Source: Lineus longissimus
Lineage: Eukaryota; Nemertea; Pilidiophora; Heteronemertea; Lineidae
DNA length: 64,000 nt
Direction of reading: 5' to 3'
Assembly: GCF_910592395.1 (NCBI RefSeq)
Contig: NC_088316.1
Location: 17,112,001 to 17,176,000 of the forward strand
Shown here: piece by piece, positions 63,138 to 64,000 of the stretch
How positions within the stretch are numbered: the stretch's first letter is position 1
How the letters are laid out: each line of letters begins with the position of its first letter
The notes under the pieces: model-generated
The model's input: the letters and a program-made list of their open reading frames with translations, nothing else
What the model was told of the DNA's origin: nothing
Database searches by the model: none
Translations under genes and position numbers: made by a program

Positions 63138-64000
63138 ATGACTTCAGTTAAGCAAGTTGGCCTGCTGGCTGCAGGTTCCCAGCCTTGGAACCGTGATGTT
63201 TGTGCTGCAAGTGGTGATAGGTTTGCATATTCTGCAACCCTTGCTGTCTATATCTATCAGGTAATCATTGTTAGTTTATACTGCATGGTACTTCGTCAGA
63301 TTGGCATCAATGTTAAAGCAAACATTTCATCATCCTTGCTCATGTTCCCTTTAAAGATGACGTTGGAAGAGTGAGATCCCATGGCATTTGAAGTGTTAAG
63401 GAGGAGAGCCAACATAGTGCCAGACAGGCCCTATCACCAATTCCAAATTCTGCCTACAAAAGCATCCCTCCTTGTGCTCAAAGTGGCTTTGGGGAGGTTT
63501 AAGTTAGAAAAATTGCTAAGTCCTTGATACTGGACCTTAATTAATACCCTCAGCTGCAAACGATAGAAATATCATATTTTGGTCCAGCACACTTCAAATG
63601 TTTTTTGCAGCTTGACAGACAATTCAACGAATTCAGAATGCACTCCATCATGTCTGAACACAAGAAAACCATCACTGCCATATCGTGGGATCCAAGAAAT
63701 CATGACATTATTGCCACCTCCAGCGCCGAGTGCACCATCATCATCTGGAACATTTCTGAGCAGAAAGTCATCACGAAACTGGATAACATGAAGTCGGCAC
63801 CATGTTCGATTGGTTGGTGTTACCACGAGCGCGAATCTGTCGGATTTGTGTCTGGGCGTGGTCCGCTTTATATCTGGAACCATATTCCAGGAGGTGCAGT
63901 GACTGTGTTCCATAAAGATACGCACAACTTTCTGTCGGATGTCTGTCAGTTTCGTTGGCATCAACGGAGACTTGGCAAGGTTGCCTTTGGTCACATGGAT
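63138..64000 (+). CDS. WDR17: WDR17, WD-repeat protein (first two exons, cut by the window end)
   Basis: Exon 1 (63138-63260) joins in phase 0 to exon 2 (63611 to beyond the window), giving the first 171 residues. The start VGLLAAGSQPWNRDVCAASG, then DRFAYSATLAVYIYQ, closely follows human WDR17 (as remembered), as does MSEHKKTITAISWDP. WD-type blades are visible, for example ISWDPRNHDIIATSSAEC leading to IIWN, then GPLYIWN. WDR17 is a large, poorly studied beta-propeller protein with further repeats downstream; its function is not firmly known to me. The exon probably continues past 64000. Confidence 0.9.

Overview
This is nuclear DNA from an animal. Genes are split into many short exons with GT-AG introns, 3' UTRs end near AATAAA signals, and the recognisable proteins are animal families (GLIS, MAT2B, C2CD3, AGA, WDR17). 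Family content, compact introns (mostly 150-700 bp) and the frequent TACATGTA octamer suggest a marine invertebrate bilaterian, but I cannot name the phylum from this window. Exon joins were assembled by hand from splice consensus, reading-frame phase and remembered protein families; no alignment was run.

Layout. A candidate first exon of a leftward gene (651 leftwards) is followed by a GLIS-type zinc-finger gene (+, 1061-3535). Next is a repeat block (about 4236-6080) holding a 1.6 kb element with about 110-130 bp inverted ends. MAT2B (-, 6399-8495) and a single-exon F-box protein (-, 9701-11092) follow. A small predicted mitochondrial membrane protein (+, 12399-14124) has two duplicated alternative last exons. 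From 15318 to 17080 there is a large palindromic cluster of about 270 bp units that ends about 200 bp before the start codon of C2CD3 (+, 17296-32783, 39 exons, about 2562 aa).

Downstream of C2CD3 lies a second repeat block (33867-35845): two copies of the 270 bp unit, an eleven-copy 68 bp tandem array, and a near-copy of the interior of the element at 4.2-5.8 kb. A transmembrane protein with LDLa-like cysteine-rich modules and a PY-motif tail is on the minus strand (37478-41213, first exon not found). A tRNA-like sequence and a 12 bp minisatellite sit in the next gap. A 30-exon IQ-motif protein (+, 43714-58183, 1490 aa) comes next. At the right edge AGA (-, 60228-62706) and the start of WDR17 (+, from 63138, cut by the window end) lie head to head.

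The genes do not form one pathway. C2CD3 (centriole distal end) is ciliary, and the IQ protein could be a calmodulin or centrin binder. The AGA-WDR17 neighbourhood recalls vertebrate linkage, since both genes lie in human 4q34 by memory. The least ordinary items are the duplicated terminal exons, the palindromic repeat cluster at the C2CD3 5' end, the repeat family shared by three blocks, and a broken protein-like stretch inside an intron of the IQ gene. I found no clear evidence of a new multi-gene system.
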